From Bifidobacterium sp. ESL0732 (GTDB taxonomy: Bacteria > Actinomycetota > Actinomycetes > Actinomycetales > Bifidobacteriaceae): a DNA stretch of 64,000 nt. The DNA lies in the NCBI RefSeq assembly GCF_029395535.1, contig NZ_CP113920.1, forward strand, positions 1,178,001-1,242,000. The letters run 5' to 3'. How positions within the stretch are numbered: the first letter of the stretch is position 1; every line of letters starts with the position of its first letter. The notes beneath the pieces were generated by a model. That model was given only the letters and a program-made list of their open reading frames with translations, ran no database searches and was not told the origin of the DNA. This document shows positions 17,472-27,598 of the stretch, piece after piece. Both the position numbers and the translations under genes were made by a program.

Positions 17472-18668
17472 ATGGATCTTTATGAGTATCAGGCACGGCA
17501 GCTGCTTGCGGAGCAAGGCATTGACACGCCGAAAGGGATTTTCGCTCAGAATTCCCATGAGGTCGCTGAAGCTGCTGACGAAATTGGTTATCCATGCGTT
17601 GTCAAAGCGCAGGTCCGGATCGGACATCGTGGCCAGGCAGGCGGAGTAAAGCTCGCAAAAACCCAGGATGAAGCCATTCTCTCTTCGGAACAGATTTTGC
17701 CGATGACCATTCGTGGTCATAAGGTCAATGGCGTTCTCGTGGCTGAAGCCAAGAATGTACTTCATGAGTATTACGTTTCTATTTCGCTTGATCGTTCTTC
17801 ACGCGATTTCGACGTATTGGCAACGGCCAATGGCGGTACTGAAGTCGAGGAAATCGCCAGAGAACATCCTGAATCCGTCAAACGACTGCATATCAGCGCT
17901 TTGCAGGATTTCGACATGGATGCAGCCCGTAAAATGGCGGAATCAATCGGGTTCTACCATGCGGATGTCGATCAGGCTGCGGATGTGCTCTTGAAGATGT
18001 GGAAATGCTTCAAAGATAACGATGCGACCTTGGTGGAAATCAATCCATTGGCCAAAATCGGTGACCCAGATGACGAATCCTCAAAGAAGCTGTGCGCACT
18101 TGATGCCAAGATTTCTCTCGACGACAACGCCGCATTCCGCCATGACGGATGGAAGCGTTTCGCCGACACCACCCATACTGATATGTTCGAGGAACGTGCC
18201 AAAGAACACGGATTGCATTACGTGCATTTGAAAGGCGAAGTTGGGGTCATCGGCAACGGCGCCGGCTTGGTAATGAGCTCTTTGGATGCCATCTCCGGCG
18301 CAGGTGAGGAACAGGGCACCGGTGTGAAACCGGCCAACTTCCTTGATATCGGAGGAGGGGCTTCTGCAGAGGTCATGAGCACCAGCCTTTCCATCGTTCT
18401 TTCTGATCCACAGGTCGAATCGGTGTTCGTTAACGTCTATGGCGGCATTACCGCTTGTGATGAGGTGGCGCACGGAATCTTGGAAGCTCTTGAGAAACTG
18501 AACGTTTCCAGGCCGATTGTCGTCCGGTTCGACGGCAACGCCGCTGCACAAGGTCTTAAGATACTTGAGGATGCGCATAATCCCAATATCCATGTCAGTG
18601 CCACGATGGAAGAGGCAGCGCAAGAGGCCGCAAGGCTTGCAAAGCACGCTAAGGAGGCCACGAAATGA
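17472..18668 (+). CDS. sucC: Succinate--CoA ligase, ADP/GDP-forming, beta subunit
   Basis: Beta subunit, 398 aa, of the enzyme interconverting succinyl-CoA and succinate with nucleotide phosphorylation. It opens [17 protein letters not shown] with AGAGGG just upstream; in-frame ATG 17439 is disfavoured. The ATP-grasp domain ([20 protein letters not shown]) and the C-terminal ligase domain ([27 protein letters not shown]) are present. Its stop overlaps the sucD start as ATGA. Bifidobacteria have a broken TCA cycle, so the enzyme probably supplies succinyl-CoA or succinate for biosynthesis. Confidence 0.96.
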   Translation: MDLYEYQARQLLAEQGIDTPKGIFAQNSHEVAEAADEIGYPCVVKAQVRIGHRGQAGGVKLAKTQDEAILSSEQILPMTIRGHKVNGVLVAEAKNVLHEYYVSISLDRSSRDFDVLATANGGTEVEEIAREHPESVKRLHISALQDFDMDAARKMAESIGFYHADVDQAADVLLKMWKCFKDNDATLVEINPLAKIGDPDDESSKKLCALDAKISLDDNAAFRHDGWKRFADTTHTDMFEERAKEHGLHYVHLKGEVGVIGNGAGLVMSSLDAISGAGEEQGTGVKPANFLDIGGGASAEVMSTSLSIVLSDPQVESVFVNVYGGITACDEVAHGILEALEKLNVSRPIVVRFDGNAAAQGLKILEDAHNPNIHVSATMEEAAQEAARLAKHAKEATK

Positions 18669-19600
18669 CACTGTTTATCGAAGACAATGCACCTGTCATC
18701 GTTCAGGGTATGACCGGCCATCAAGGTATGACACATACTGCACGTATGCTCAACGCCGGCACCAATATCGTCGGTGGTGTCAATCCCCGCAAAGCCGGTC
18801 AGAAGGTGACTTTCCATGTCGATGAAGCCGACAACGACATCGATATTCCTGTCTATGCGACCTGCGGAGAGGCCAAAGAGGCCACCGGTGCCAAGGCAAG
18901 TGTAATTTTTGTGCCTCCTCGTTTCGCCAAAGATGCGATGCTGGAAGCCATCGAAGCCGGTATCGACCTCATCGTTGTCATCACGGAAGGCATTCCGGTG
19001 GCCGACACGGCATATTGCGTCGAACTGGCCTTGCGCAAAGGCATCCGGATTATCGGGCCCAATTGCCCTGGTCTTCTGAAACTTCCCGAAACCGACGACC
19101 CTACCGATAAAGGCACCAACCTCGGCATCATCCCTGATGGCATTGTCTCCTCGGGGCCCTTGGGCTTGGTTTCCAAATCCGGTACCCTGACCTACCAGCT
19201 GATGGGTGAGCTCTCTGACATCGGTTTCACAGCCTGTGTCGGTGTGGGCGGCGATCCGATAGTCGGCACGACGCTGGTTGAAGCCCTGCAGCAGTTTGAG
19301 GCTGACGAAGCCACCAAAGCCGTCATGATGATCGGCGAAATCGGTGGCAACGCCGAACAGGACGCGGCGGCTTGGGCCAAGGAACATATGACCAAACCCG
19401 TAGTGGCTTATATCGCCGGATTTACTGCTCCCGAGGGAAAGCAAATGGGCCATGCCGGTGCCATCGTCTCCGGAGGAAAAGGCACCGCTCAGGATAAGAA
19501 GGAAGCGCTTGAAGCCGCAGGAATTCCAGTGGGGAAGACTCCTGGCCAAGCGGCGCAGCTGATTCGCAAGATAGTGAATGGCGGTACTTCCAAGGCATGA
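18665..19600 (+). CDS. sucD: Succinate--CoA ligase alpha subunit
   Basis: Alpha subunit of 311 aa carrying the CoA-binding fold ([23 protein letters not shown]) and the phosphohistidine loop [15 protein letters not shown], whose histidine relays phosphate. The start overlaps the sucC stop by 4 bases, and its own stop overlaps the next gene by 4 bases, so the three genes form one translationally coupled unit. Confidence 0.97.
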   Translation: MTLFIEDNAPVIVQGMTGHQGMTHTARMLNAGTNIVGGVNPRKAGQKVTFHVDEADNDIDIPVYATCGEAKEATGAKASVIFVPPRFAKDAMLEAIEAGIDLIVVITEGIPVADTAYCVELALRKGIRIIGPNCPGLLKLPETDDPTDKGTNLGIIPDGIVSSGPLGLVSKSGTLTYQLMGELSDIGFTACVGVGGDPIVGTTLVEALQQFEADEATKAVMMIGEIGGNAEQDAAAWAKEHMTKPVVAYIAGFTAPEGKQMGHAGAIVSGGKGTAQDKKEALEAAGIPVGKTPGQAAQLIRKIVNGGTSKA

Positions 19601-20970
19601 GCAAAAATCAGCGGCCATGGATAAAAGGGCTTGTGATAGCCCTCGGCGCATCGGTTATTTTCACGGTGTGTCTTGGGCTTTTCATGGCGTTGACACTGCT
19701 GATCGTCTCTATGGAAGAAGGCGGCGGCACGCTTTCCGGCCAGTCTGTTTCCCTGACTTTGGCGATTGTGCTCCTCAGTCAGGGAGCGGGTTTCCATGCG
19801 GGAGCCATCACATTGAGCATTGTGCCCCTGCTATTGACCTTCCTGCTCATCTGGTTAATCGCCCGGCTCACCAAAATGCTGTCAACCAGCCCCAAAGCCT
19901 ATGTGACCGGTCTCTTGCTCTGGGGCGCGATTATGTGGGTATTTACTCAGAACATCGCAGTCACCCTTAAAGACCCCATTTGGATGGTCATGCTCAAAAC
20001 CGCGTTGGTCTTCAGCATAGGATTTCTTTGCGGGGCTCTGCCAAAATCAAAATTGATGAAGCGGTGCATCGAATTCGTCCGTCGCAACATCTCAGACCGT
20101 ATGGCCATCGCTTTTAAACTCGGATTCGCCAATACACTTGCATTGCTGTTGGGATACCTGGCCATCGGTTTTATCACGGTGATGGTCTGGGTCATTACCA
20201 ATCAAAGTGCCATGGTACGTGTCTTCCATATGGCCGATATGCAGACCGGTTCACGGATCATGACGACATTGTGCACCTTGGCATGGCTGCCGAACCTTTG
20301 CCTATGGGCGATTTCATGGTTATTTGGTTCAGGATTCTCCATCGGCGATCTTGCCGGGTTTTCATTGTGGAACGACCACGCTTCTGGACTTCCTGCCGTT
20401 CCAGTTTTCGCGATATTCCCTCAAGCGGTTTCCAACGATACGCTGCGGATTTTCCTCATATCGATTCCCCTTCTCTGTGGTTTCGTTATCGGAGTTGTCG
20501 AGCTCTTCCTGCCACGCTGTTTCGCCATTGGCGCCGGCAAACCGGACGAGCCGGTCAAAATCGGGAGGATTATCGGCCAGTTTGTCTATCCGATTCTGTC
20601 ATTCTTCCTCACAAGTGCGTTGATGGCGTTGCTTATGAACATTCTTTTCGGTCTTTCCTCCGGCGCATTGGGAATGCATCGTTTGGCGCACGTTGGCGTG
20701 GATTCGGCCGCTTCTTCTCGTGTGGTATGTCTTCCCAGCGCCCTTGGTTTTTCTTCTGCATGGCTTTTTTCCGTAGTGGTTGTCGCGATGGTCTTCGCGA
20801 TGCGATTATTCTTCGGATATCTTCGAGCCCAAGGGAAAATAAACGAAAACGGAAATGATTCTGTAGGCGATGAAGCCGATACCGGCAGTGATATTCCCGA
20901 TTCATCAAAAACTTCAGTCTCATCAGCAGCTTCCGATTCGACATCGGAAGAAGAGACCGAGATCCCATAA
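19597..20970 (+). CDS. DUF6350-type polytopic membrane protein
   Basis: Membrane protein of 457 aa with about 10-12 hydrophobic segments and an acidic, serine-rich tail of 50 residues ([16 protein letters not shown]). It matches the actinobacterial family (DUF6350) found between sucCD and purine genes, as here. No enzymatic motif is visible. It is coupled to sucD by an ATGA overlap and ends 28 bases before purH. The function is unknown; the constant neighbourhood suggests an envelope role or mere co-transcription. Confidence 0.75.
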   Translation: MSKNQRPWIKGLVIALGASVIFTVCLGLFMALTLLIVSMEEGGGTLSGQSVSLTLAIVLLSQGAGFHAGAITLSIVPLLLTFLLIWLIARLTKMLSTSPKAYVTGLLLWGAIMWVFTQNIAVTLKDPIWMVMLKTALVFSIGFLCGALPKSKLMKRCIEFVRRNISDRMAIAFKLGFANTLALLLGYLAIGFITVMVWVITNQSAMVRVFHMADMQTGSRIMTTLCTLAWLPNLCLWAISWLFGSGFSIGDLAGFSLWNDHASGLPAVPVFAIFPQAVSNDTLRIFLISIPLLCGFVIGVVELFLPRCFAIGAGKPDEPVKIGRIIGQFVYPILSFFLTSALMALLMNILFGLSSGALGMHRLAHVGVDSAASSRVVCLPSALGFSSAWLFSVVVVAMVFAMRLFFGYLRAQGKINENGNDSVGDEADTGSDIPDSSKTSVSSAASDSTSEEETEIP

Positions 20971-20998
20971 TAACACCGCAACAAAAAGGGAGAAACAG

Positions 20999-22675
20999 AT
21001 GGCAGCAACCAATCGTAGTATTCGGCGCGTTTTGGTGTCGGTTTTCGACAAAACCGGTATCGAAGGACTTGCCCATGCGTTCATCGAGGCAGGTACCGAA
21101 GTCGTTTCCACCGGTTCTACAGCGAAACGACTCGCCGAGCTCGGTGTCAATGTAACTGAAGTACAAAAGGTCACAGGTTTCCCCGAAAGTCTAGGCGGAC
21201 GTGTCAAAACGCTCGATCCTCATATTCATGCAGGCATTTTGGCCGATATGACCAATCCTGCGCAGGCCGAAGAACTGAAGTCTCTTGATATCAAGCCATT
21301 CGACATGGTCATTGTCAATCTTTATCCTTTCGCTGATACGGTACGTTCAGGGGCAGATGAAGCTGACATCATCGAAAAAATCGATATCGGTGGGCCCTCC
21401 ATGATTCGTGGCGCGGCAAAGAACAGTGCCAGCGTGGCTGTGATTACCGATCCTGCTGATTATGCCTTGGCCGCACAGCGTGTGGCGGATGGCAACGGAT
21501 TTTCGTTGGAAGAACGTCGTTGGCTCGCTGCCAAGGCGTTTGAGACCACGGCAGCCTATGACGCGACCATAGCCGAGTGGACCGGCAATCACTGGCCGCA
21601 ACCGTCGAGCATTGCCGTTGACGATTCTAGAGATACTCAAACTGCTCAAAACGCAGCCAAAACCGAAGAGGTGCAGCAGCCTGAAGAAGATATGGAAACG
21701 AATCTGTTCTCTTCTCATCTGACCCGCACTTGGGACTATGCACACGGACTCCGCTATGGCGAAAACCCTCATCAACAGGCCAGTCTTTATGTCGACGCGC
21801 TTGACCAGACCGGTTTCGCTCACGCCGAGCAGCTAGGCGGCAAGCCGATGAGTTACAACAATTACGTCGATGCCGATGCCGCATGGCGTGCGGTGTGGGA
21901 TTTCGCGCCCCAGATCGCCGTCGCCGTCTGCAAGCACAACAATCCCTGCGGCCTTGCGATTGGCAAAACCGTGGCCGAAGCCCATCTCAAAGCTCACGCT
22001 TGCGATCCGATGAGCGCCTACGGCGGTGTGATAGCGGCGAACTCCAAAGTTACTCTGGAAATGGCGCAGAACGTCCGCCCGATTTTCACCGAGGTCATCG
22101 TAGCCCCAGACTATGAACCGGAGGCACTGGAACTGTTGAAAGCTCATAAGAAGAATCTGCGTATCCTCAAAGTGGCGCAACGGCCTCATACCGATATGCA
22201 GTTCCGTCAGATCGACGGCGGCATCTTGGTCCAGACCATCGACAGGATCGATGCTACCGGTGATGACCCAGCAAACTGGAAATTAGTATCCGGTGAGACG
22301 CCTGATACGAATACGCTCAAAGATTTGGTGTTTGCCTGGCGCGCGATTCGCTGTGTGAAATCCAACGCTGTTCTTTTGGCGCATGACCAAGCGACGGTGG
22401 GTATCGGCATGGGACAGGTCAACCGCGTAGACTCCTGTCATCTGGCCGTTGAACGTGCCAACACACTTGCCGATGGCGCGAACCGCGCTCAAGGCTCGGT
22501 AGCGGCCTCCGATGCGTTCTTCCCCTTCGCCGATGGTGCCGAGGCACTGATTGACGCCGGAGTAAAGGCCATCGTGCAGCCTGGCGGTTCCATTCGCGAT
22601 AAGGAAGTCATTGAAGCCGCTCAGAAGCGTGGCATCACGATGTATCTGACAGGAACGCGGCACTTCTTCCACTGA
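20999..22675 (+). CDS. purH: Bifunctional AICAR transformylase/IMP cyclohydrolase
   Basis: Enzyme of 558 aa for the last two steps of IMP synthesis. The N-terminal MGS-like cyclohydrolase domain ([35 protein letters not shown]) is followed by the transformylase domain with [18 protein letters not shown] and [13 protein letters not shown] variable acidic linker of about 40 residues joins the domains. AAAGGGAG upstream supports ATG 20999; an in-frame ATG at 20870 lies inside the previous gene. Confidence 0.96.
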   Translation: MAATNRSIRRVLVSVFDKTGIEGLAHAFIEAGTEVVSTGSTAKRLAELGVNVTEVQKVTGFPESLGGRVKTLDPHIHAGILADMTNPAQAEELKSLDIKPFDMVIVNLYPFADTVRSGADEADIIEKIDIGGPSMIRGAAKNSASVAVITDPADYALAAQRVADGNGFSLEERRWLAAKAFETTAAYDATIAEWTGNHWPQPSSIAVDDSRDTQTAQNAAKTEEVQQPEEDMETNLFSSHLTRTWDYAHGLRYGENPHQQASLYVDALDQTGFAHAEQLGGKPMSYNNYVDADAAWRAVWDFAPQIAVAVCKHNNPCGLAIGKTVAEAHLKAHACDPMSAYGGVIAANSKVTLEMAQNVRPIFTEVIVAPDYEPEALELLKAHKKNLRILKVAQRPHTDMQFRQIDGGILVQTIDRIDATGDDPANWKLVSGETPDTNTLKDLVFAWRAIRCVKSNAVLLAHDQATVGIGMGQVNRVDSCHLAVERANTLADGANRAQGSVAASDAFFPFADGAEALIDAGVKAIVQPGGSIRDKEVIEAAQKRGITMYLTGTRHFFH

Positions 22676-22730
22676 TTTCACTGAGTCGGAATTGCGGTTG
22701 TAGATCAAGCTCCCGTTAGTCCTATAAAGT

Positions 22731-22774
22731 AAAATACCGGTACGTGGCTAAACTAGCTCACGTATCGGTATTTT
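22731..22774 (+). terminator. Terminator after purH
   Basis: A 16-bp stem (22731-22746 with 22759-22774, one G.T wobble) ends in a short T run. It lies 55 bases after the purH stop and 18 bases before the DUF3017 gene. Confidence 0.65.
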
Positions 22775-22792
22775 ATTGCAAAAGGAATGGCC

Positions 22793-23080
22793 ATGTCCCA
22801 CAAGCACCCGTATGTCTCCGAAAAGAACGAAGGCAAACCGCTGTTCGAATGGGGAGTGCTTGTTCTGGTCATCATTTCCGCCGCACTGGCAGGTCTCGGA
22901 CACACAATGGCCGCCACAGTGATATTCGCTGCGACGGCCATTATTACGGGACTTATCAGATTGATTTTCAAAGACAACAGCCCTTGGAAAATCCGTTCAG
23001 TCGGTTTCGATGCCTTTATCGGCATCGCCTTAGGAATCGGATTGCTGGTCGTTTACTTCAGCATCCGGCTGATGTTGTGA
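22793..23080 (+). CDS. DUF3017-type small membrane protein
   Basis: Protein of 95 aa with three hydrophobic segments and a His/Lys-rich N-terminus, matching the small actinobacterial DUF3017 family often found near purH or folD. AAAGGA at 22781-22786 is correctly spaced for ATG 22793 but too close to the ATG at 22787. It converges with the aquaporin gene, leaving 18 bases between stops. The function is unknown. Confidence 0.7.
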   Translation: MSHKHPYVSEKNEGKPLFEWGVLVLVIISAALAGLGHTMAATVIFAATAIITGLIRLIFKDNSPWKIRSVGFDAFIGIALGIGLLVVYFSIRLML

Positions 23081-23098
23081 TGTAAACGACCCTAGTTT

Positions 23099-24121
23099 TC
23101 AATCTTTGTCGGTGCCGGTGTCCTTGATATCAAAACTTTCGACGGTTTCATTATTATCGGTCTTGTTTTGATCGGCAGAATCCGAAGTATTGTCGGCATC
23201 GCTCAAAGACGGCATCTGGAAATCATCGGACTTTTCGGAATCAGAGGATTCGTCCTCGTTGTCAGCCTCGGACTTGCTGTCTTCCTTCTCCCAATCGGCG
23301 GTGACATCGAGGGCTTCGACATCGTTGGAATTCTTGCTGGAAAGCATCTGCGCGACGATAACGACGATGGCGACGATGGCCGCGGCGAGAATCGGGCAAA
23401 TCCAGAAAATCCAGAGCTGTTTCAGCGGGCTTGTCGTCAGACCGGCGTTGTTGGCGAAAATGGCGATGCCGGTGGCGCGTGCAGGGTTGAGCGAGGCACC
23501 GGTAATCGGATAGGTGAAGGTGACACCAACGGCATAGGCGACGCCCATGATGGCCGCTGCGTTCTTGGTGGCCTTGCCATCATCATCAATCGCGCTAAGT
23601 GAAGCGGCTACGATGATAATCGTGGCAATGACTTCGACGATGACCGCGAACAGAATACCGAAACTCACACCGGCCTGCTGAAGCTGGGCGGAAGAAATTG
23701 AGCCCTGATCATAGCCGTTGACTGCATTGGCGAACCACATCCTGGCCGGAGCGGCTTTCGAGGTCGGCAATACCAACTTGACTACACCGCCGGCCACGAT
23801 GGCGCCGACGACCTGGGCCACGATATAGCAAATACCGTTTACGATACCGGTCTTGTTGACGAGCATCGCCGCCAACGTCACTGCCGGATTGAATTGGCCG
23901 CCCGAAAACCTGCCGAAGATGAAGGTCATGGCAGCGTAGGCGAGACCGGTCGCTGCAGCGATCAGAATCGCGCTGGGACCGTACAATGACGGGCTAAGCG
24001 CCGATACCAGATAGATTGCTAGAAAAATAAGGAAGCTGCCGACGAGTTCGCTGCAGATTCCAGAAATGGAAATGGCCGGCGAGGTCTTGCTTTCCGTATG
24101 TTGTGCTTGTTGTTCCGTCAT
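23099..24121 (-). CDS. MIP-family aquaporin
   Basis: Water or small-solute channel of 340 aa with six helices and both half-helix motifs, FNPAV (NPA 78-80) and LNPARATG (NPA 212-214). Alanine rather than aspartate after NPAR points to a water-type channel over a glycerol facilitator, by family knowledge. After helix 6 comes an 80-residue D/E/S/N-rich tail, unusual for bacterial aquaporins, likely cytoplasmic and disordered. AAAAGGAA precedes the start. It is divergent from the pseudouridine synthase gene. Solutes other than water cannot be excluded. Confidence 0.9.
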   Translation of the reverse strand: MTEQQAQHTESKTSPAISISGICSELVGSFLIFLAIYLVSALSPSLYGPSAILIAAATGLAYAAMTFIFGRFSGGQFNPAVTLAAMLVNKTGIVNGICYIVAQVVGAIVAGGVVKLVLPTSKAAPARMWFANAVNGYDQGSISSAQLQQAGVSFGILFAVIVEVIATIIIVAASLSAIDDDGKATKNAAAIMGVAYAVGVTFTYPITGASLNPARATGIAIFANNAGLTTSPLKQLWIFWICPILAAAIVAIVVIVAQMLSSKNSNDVEALDVTADWEKEDSKSEADNEDESSDSEKSDDFQMPSLSDADNTSDSADQNKTDNNETVESFDIKDTGTDKD

Positions 24122-24175
24122 TACTATTCCTTTTATTGTTATATAGGCGAATTCACGCCATACAATTCTTCATAA

Positions 24176-24204
24176 TAGCAAAGGGGTAGTAACTACTGTA
24201 TAAT
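24176..24204 (+). promoter_or_regulatory. Candidate promoter of the pseudouridine synthase-cmk/der operon
   Basis: A consensus TATAAT at 24199-24204 is preceded by TG, with only a poor -35 (TAGCAA). The odd palindrome GTAGTAACTAC at 24186-24196 lies in the spacer and could be an operator. Confidence 0.45.
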
Positions 24205-24309
24205 AACTCACGTTGTGTTCGAACAAGTTTTTCAAGACGATACGCAACGAGTACAGTACGCGACGAAAAGGCGAATCAAGCCGTTTCGCAAGGCCACGTT
24301 GGGAGAACG

Positions 24310-25086
24310 ATGCCACACGCATATTCACACGCCGAAAAGGCGCATCACGATAATTACGATGAAGGAATTAGACTTCAGAAGCTCTTGGCGCAGGCCGGTT
24401 TCGGCTCGAGGCGCAAGTGTGAGGAAATCATCACAGAAGGTCGGGTAGAGGTCGATGGGGAACTGGTGACCGAGCTCGGCACCCGCGTCGACCCGTCGAG
24501 CCAACAGATCCGAGTCGACGGGTCGAGGATTCGACTCAACAACAAGCACATCACCTTGGCACTCAACAAGCCCAAGAAGGTGCTTTCGACCATGGACGAC
24601 CCGAAGGGGCGCTTCACGCTTCGCGACATTGTCGGTGACAAGTACGAGCGCATTTTCCACATGGGGCGTCTCGATTACGAAACCGAAGGCCTCATCCTGA
24701 TGACCAATGACGGCGAGCTGAGCCAGCACGTCATGCACCCGCGCTACGAGGTCAAAAAGACGTATATCGCCACGCTTGACGGGCGTATCAGCGGCAACAT
24801 CTGCCGGCGACTCGTGTCTCAGGGAGTTAACCTGGACGACGGGCTGATCCGGCTCGACAATTGCGCCATCATCGATTCATCGCGCGACCAGGCCATTGTC
24901 AAGGTGGTGCTGCATTCTGGCAAGAACCGTATCGTCCGCCGTATCTTCGGTGCTGTGGGCTTCCCGGTGCGCAGACTCGTGCGTACGCAGATCGGGCCGA
25001 TCAAACTCGGCGATCTGAAGCCGGGTTCGTACCGTGTGCTTTCGCAGACGGAAGTTCGCTCGCTTGCCAAGGAGGTTGGCTTGTGA
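24310..25086 (+). CDS. RsuA/RluB-family rRNA pseudouridine synthase
   Basis: RNA-modifying enzyme of 258 aa that isomerises a uridine in rRNA, most likely in 23S. An S4 domain ([21 protein letters not shown], then GRVEVDGE) is followed by the catalytic domain with the active-site aspartate in [17 protein letters not shown]. The 20-residue His-rich leader ([13 protein letters not shown]) is unusual. The GGGAGA site is close to the ATG. Its stop overlaps the cmk-der start (GTGA), the usual actinobacterial coupling of rluB and cmk. Confidence 0.92.
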   Translation: MPHAYSHAEKAHHDNYDEGIRLQKLLAQAGFGSRRKCEEIITEGRVEVDGELVTELGTRVDPSSQQIRVDGSRIRLNNKHITLALNKPKKVLSTMDDPKGRFTLRDIVGDKYERIFHMGRLDYETEGLILMTNDGELSQHVMHPRYEVKKTYIATLDGRISGNICRRLVSQGVNLDDGLIRLDNCAIIDSSRDQAIVKVVLHSGKNRIVRRIFGAVGFPVRRLVRTQIGPIKLGDLKPGSYRVLSQTEVRSLAKEVGL

Positions 25087-27218
25087 TTCGAGTAGCCATT
25101 GACGGGCCCGCAGGTGTGGGCAAATCCTCGACGTCCAAGGCGTTGGCCAAGTATTTCGGCTATGCCTACCTCGACACCGGCGCCATGTACCGTGCCGCGG
25201 CTTGGTGGTGCCTCAAGCAGGGCGCCGATCTCGGCGCTGACGTTGTTGACGAGCAGGCCATCACTGAAATGGTGGGGGACCTGTTCACCGGTGACCACTT
25301 CGATATCGGCGTTGACCCTGATGATCCGAAAGTTCTGGTGGACGGCGAGGACATCAGTGAGGCGATTCGTGATTCGAACGTTTCATCGCATGTTTCGAAA
25401 GTCTCGAATATCGTTCCGGTCCGGCATCTGCTAATTGCCGCGCAACGGGCGTATATCAACCGCGAAGCGTCTATCGATTCTTTCTCGAAGGGTGCCGGAA
25501 TCGTCGCCGAAGGGCGTGACATCACCACTGTCGTCGCTCCGAATGCCGAAGTCCGTGTGCTGCTCACTGCGCGTCCGGAAGTACGTCAGGCGCGGCGTAC
25601 CGGACAGTCTGCAGCCGGTGCGGGCGTTGGCGCCGATAATGTCATAGCCCGTGACAAGGCCGATTCCAAAGCAACCAGCTTCCTTGAAGCGGCTGACGGC
25701 GTGACAACTATCGATAATTCCGACTTGACGTTTGAGCAGACACTTGACAAGCTCATTTCACTGGTCGATGCGGCCGTTGAGGAACAGTCGTACAAGCAGT
25801 ATGCCGCGAACCTCGAAGGCTACGACCTTGACGAGGAAGACGAAGTGCTGCTTGCCGGAGAGACGGTAGATGGCGAAATTGCGGCCAAGCAGAAGGCCGT
25901 CGGTGTGCTTGCCGTGGTCGGAAGGCCGAACGTCGGCAAATCGACGCTGGTCAACCGTATTCTCGGCCGTCGCGCGGCCGTCGTGGAAGACACTCCCGGC
26001 GTGACCCGCGACCGCGTGAGCTATGACGCCGAATGGGCCGGAACCGACTTCAAACTCATCGATACCGGTGGTTGGGAAACCGACGTCGAGGGCATTGAAT
26101 CCGCCATCGCTTCGCAGGCACAGGTGGCTGTTGGCCTTTCTGACGCTGTGGTATTGGTGGTTGACGGACAAGTTGGTATTACATCTACTGACGAACGCAT
26201 CGTCAAGATGCTGCGTGAAAGCGGCAAACCGGTGGTGTTGGCCGTCAACAAGATCGACGACGGCTCCAACGAATATCTTGCCGCCGATTTCTGGAAGCTC
26301 GGCCTGGGCGAACCTTACGGCATCTCCGCGATGCACGGCAGGGGAGTGGGCGACTTGCTCGACGTAGCCGTGGATACCTTGAAAAAAGCAAAGAAGACCT
26401 CCGGATTCCTGACGCCGACCAACCTGCGTCGCGTTGCCCTGATCGGCAAACCGAACGTGGGCAAGTCCTCACTACTCAATGAACTAGCACATGAGGAACG
26501 TAGCGTGGTCAACGATTTGGCTGGCACCACACGCGACCCGGTTGACGAAATCATTCGCATCGGCGACGAGGATTGGCTGTTCATCGACACGGCCGGCATC
26601 AAGCGCCGTCTGCACAAGCTTTCCGGAGCCGAATACTATTCGTCGCTTCGTACGCAGGCGGCCATCGAACGTTCAGAGCTTGCGCTTGTTCTGTTTGACG
26701 CCTCGCAGCCGATTTCCGATCAGGACCTCAAGGTGATGAGCCAGGCCGTTGACGCCGGACGCGCCATCGTCTTGGTGTTCAACAAGTGGGATTTGATGGA
26801 CGATTTCGATCGCCAGCGTCTCGAGCGTCTATGGCAAACCGAATTCGACCAAGTCACCTGGGCGCAACGTGTCAACCTCTCAGCCAAGACTGGCTGGCAC
26901 ACCAACCGTCTGCTTGCGGCGATGAACACTGCGTTGGACTCGTGGGACAAGCGCATACCGACCGGCAAGCTCAACTCGTTCCTTGGTCGCATCCAATCCG
27001 CCCACCCACACCCGTTGCGCGGTGGCAAACAGCCTCGCATTCTGTTCGCGACGCAGGCCTCGACGCGCCCTCCGCGCTTCGTCATCTTCGCCACTGGCTT
27101 CCTCGAGCACGGTTACCGCCGCTACATCGAGCGCCAGCTGCGCGAGGAGTTCGGCTTCGAAGGCACCCCGATTCAGATCTCGGTGCATATCCGCGAGCGC
27201 AAGTCGAAGAAGAAATAA
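25083..27218 (+). CDS. cmk-der: Fused cytidylate kinase / ribosome-assembly GTPase Der
   Basis: Bifunctional protein of 711 aa. Residues 1-230 are CMP kinase ([36 protein letters not shown]). From about residue 280 comes Der (EngA), which matures the 50S subunit, with two G domains: [18 protein letters not shown] and NKID, then [12 protein letters not shown] (about 454), DTAGIKR and NKWD, plus a KH-like C-terminal domain with the basic end RERKSKKK. An acidic linker joins the halves. The start is GTG 25083, overlapping the previous stop. The two genes are adjacent but separate in most actinobacteria; the fusion is typical of bifidobacteria. Confidence 0.96.
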   Translation: MIRVAIDGPAGVGKSSTSKALAKYFGYAYLDTGAMYRAAAWWCLKQGADLGADVVDEQAITEMVGDLFTGDHFDIGVDPDDPKVLVDGEDISEAIRDSNVSSHVSKVSNIVPVRHLLIAAQRAYINREASIDSFSKGAGIVAEGRDITTVVAPNAEVRVLLTARPEVRQARRTGQSAAGAGVGADNVIARDKADSKATSFLEAADGVTTIDNSDLTFEQTLDKLISLVDAAVEEQSYKQYAANLEGYDLDEEDEVLLAGETVDGEIAAKQKAVGVLAVVGRPNVGKSTLVNRILGRRAAVVEDTPGVTRDRVSYDAEWAGTDFKLIDTGGWETDVEGIESAIASQAQVAVGLSDAVVLVVDGQVGITSTDERIVKMLRESGKPVVLAVNKIDDGSNEYLAADFWKLGLGEPYGISAMHGRGVGDLLDVAVDTLKKAKKTSGFLTPTNLRRVALIGKPNVGKSSLLNELAHEERSVVNDLAGTTRDPVDEIIRIGDEDWLFIDTAGIKRRLHKLSGAEYYSSLRTQAAIERSELALVLFDASQPISDQDLKVMSQAVDAGRAIVLVFNKWDLMDDFDRQRLERLWQTEFDQVTWAQRVNLSAKTGWHTNRLLAAMNTALDSWDKRIPTGKLNSFLGRIQSAHPHPLRGGKQPRILFATQASTRPPRFVIFATGFLEHGYRRYIERQLREEFGFEGTPIQISVHIRERKSKKK

Positions 27219-27221
27219 ATT

Positions 27222-27284
27222 AAAACCTTGGGAATGTATGCCTCGAAAATATGTGTTCTGAGACTTTTCCATTCTCAAGGTTTT
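27222..27284 (+). terminator. Terminator after cmk-der
   Basis: A 15-base arm (27222-27236) pairs with 27270-27284 with one mismatch across a long loop, followed by TTTTGTTT. It begins 3 bases after the cmk-der stop. Confidence 0.65.
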
Positions 27285-27295
27285 GTTTACTTACA

Positions 27296-27598
27296 TTATA
27301 GGTGTATGACCTTGCCTACCAAGTTTTCAATTTTTGGTAGGTTTTTTCTTAATAAATGCAATCCCGCTGCAGCTCCTACTGCTGCTCCTGCACCAACAAT
27401 TTTGTCACGGTTGCCTTTTCTTTTCTTCGCGTGAATTGCACAATATTTTTCTTTAACTTCGTTAGGCAATTCACAACCGCATTCTTTACAATATCGAACA
27501 TTCTGAGATTGCCTATCTTCAGGACTCAAATTATTAGTTTTACTAACTGATACTTGTCCGCTATTAGGTTCGACATGCTTATTCTTTTTGATTAGCAT
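27296..27598 (-). CDS. Unknown small zinc-ribbon protein with glycine zipper
   Basis: Protein of 100 aa. A single zinc-ribbon-like site is seen: C37-x2-C40, then C53-x2-H56, with extra C42. A basic patch (AKKRKGNRDK) and a glycine-zipper segment GAGAAVGAAAG (69-79) follow; the latter could insert into or pack against membrane. Its start overlaps the end of the upstream zinc-ribbon gene by 20 bases in another frame, so the two are probably translated as a pair. The DNA is markedly richer in A+T than the neighbours, which suggests transfer. I do not recognise the family. Confidence 0.7.
   Translation of the reverse strand: MLIKKNKHVEPNSGQVSVSKTNNLSPEDRQSQNVRYCKECGCELPNEVKEKYCAIHAKKRKGNRDKIVGAGAAVGAAAGLHLLRKNLPKIENLVGKVIHL
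27315..27347 (+). terminator. Plus-strand terminator inside the small zinc-ribbon gene
   Basis: CCTACCAA (27315-27322) pairs with TTGGTAGG (27334-27341), followed by six T. It faces the cmk-der direction and lies within the last codons of the convergent gene, acting as a second barrier to read-through. Confidence 0.75.

Noticed and set aside
18437..19651. A 404-codon minus-strand frame over sucC/sucD
   Set aside because: Shadow of two clear enzymes; no start signal or motif.
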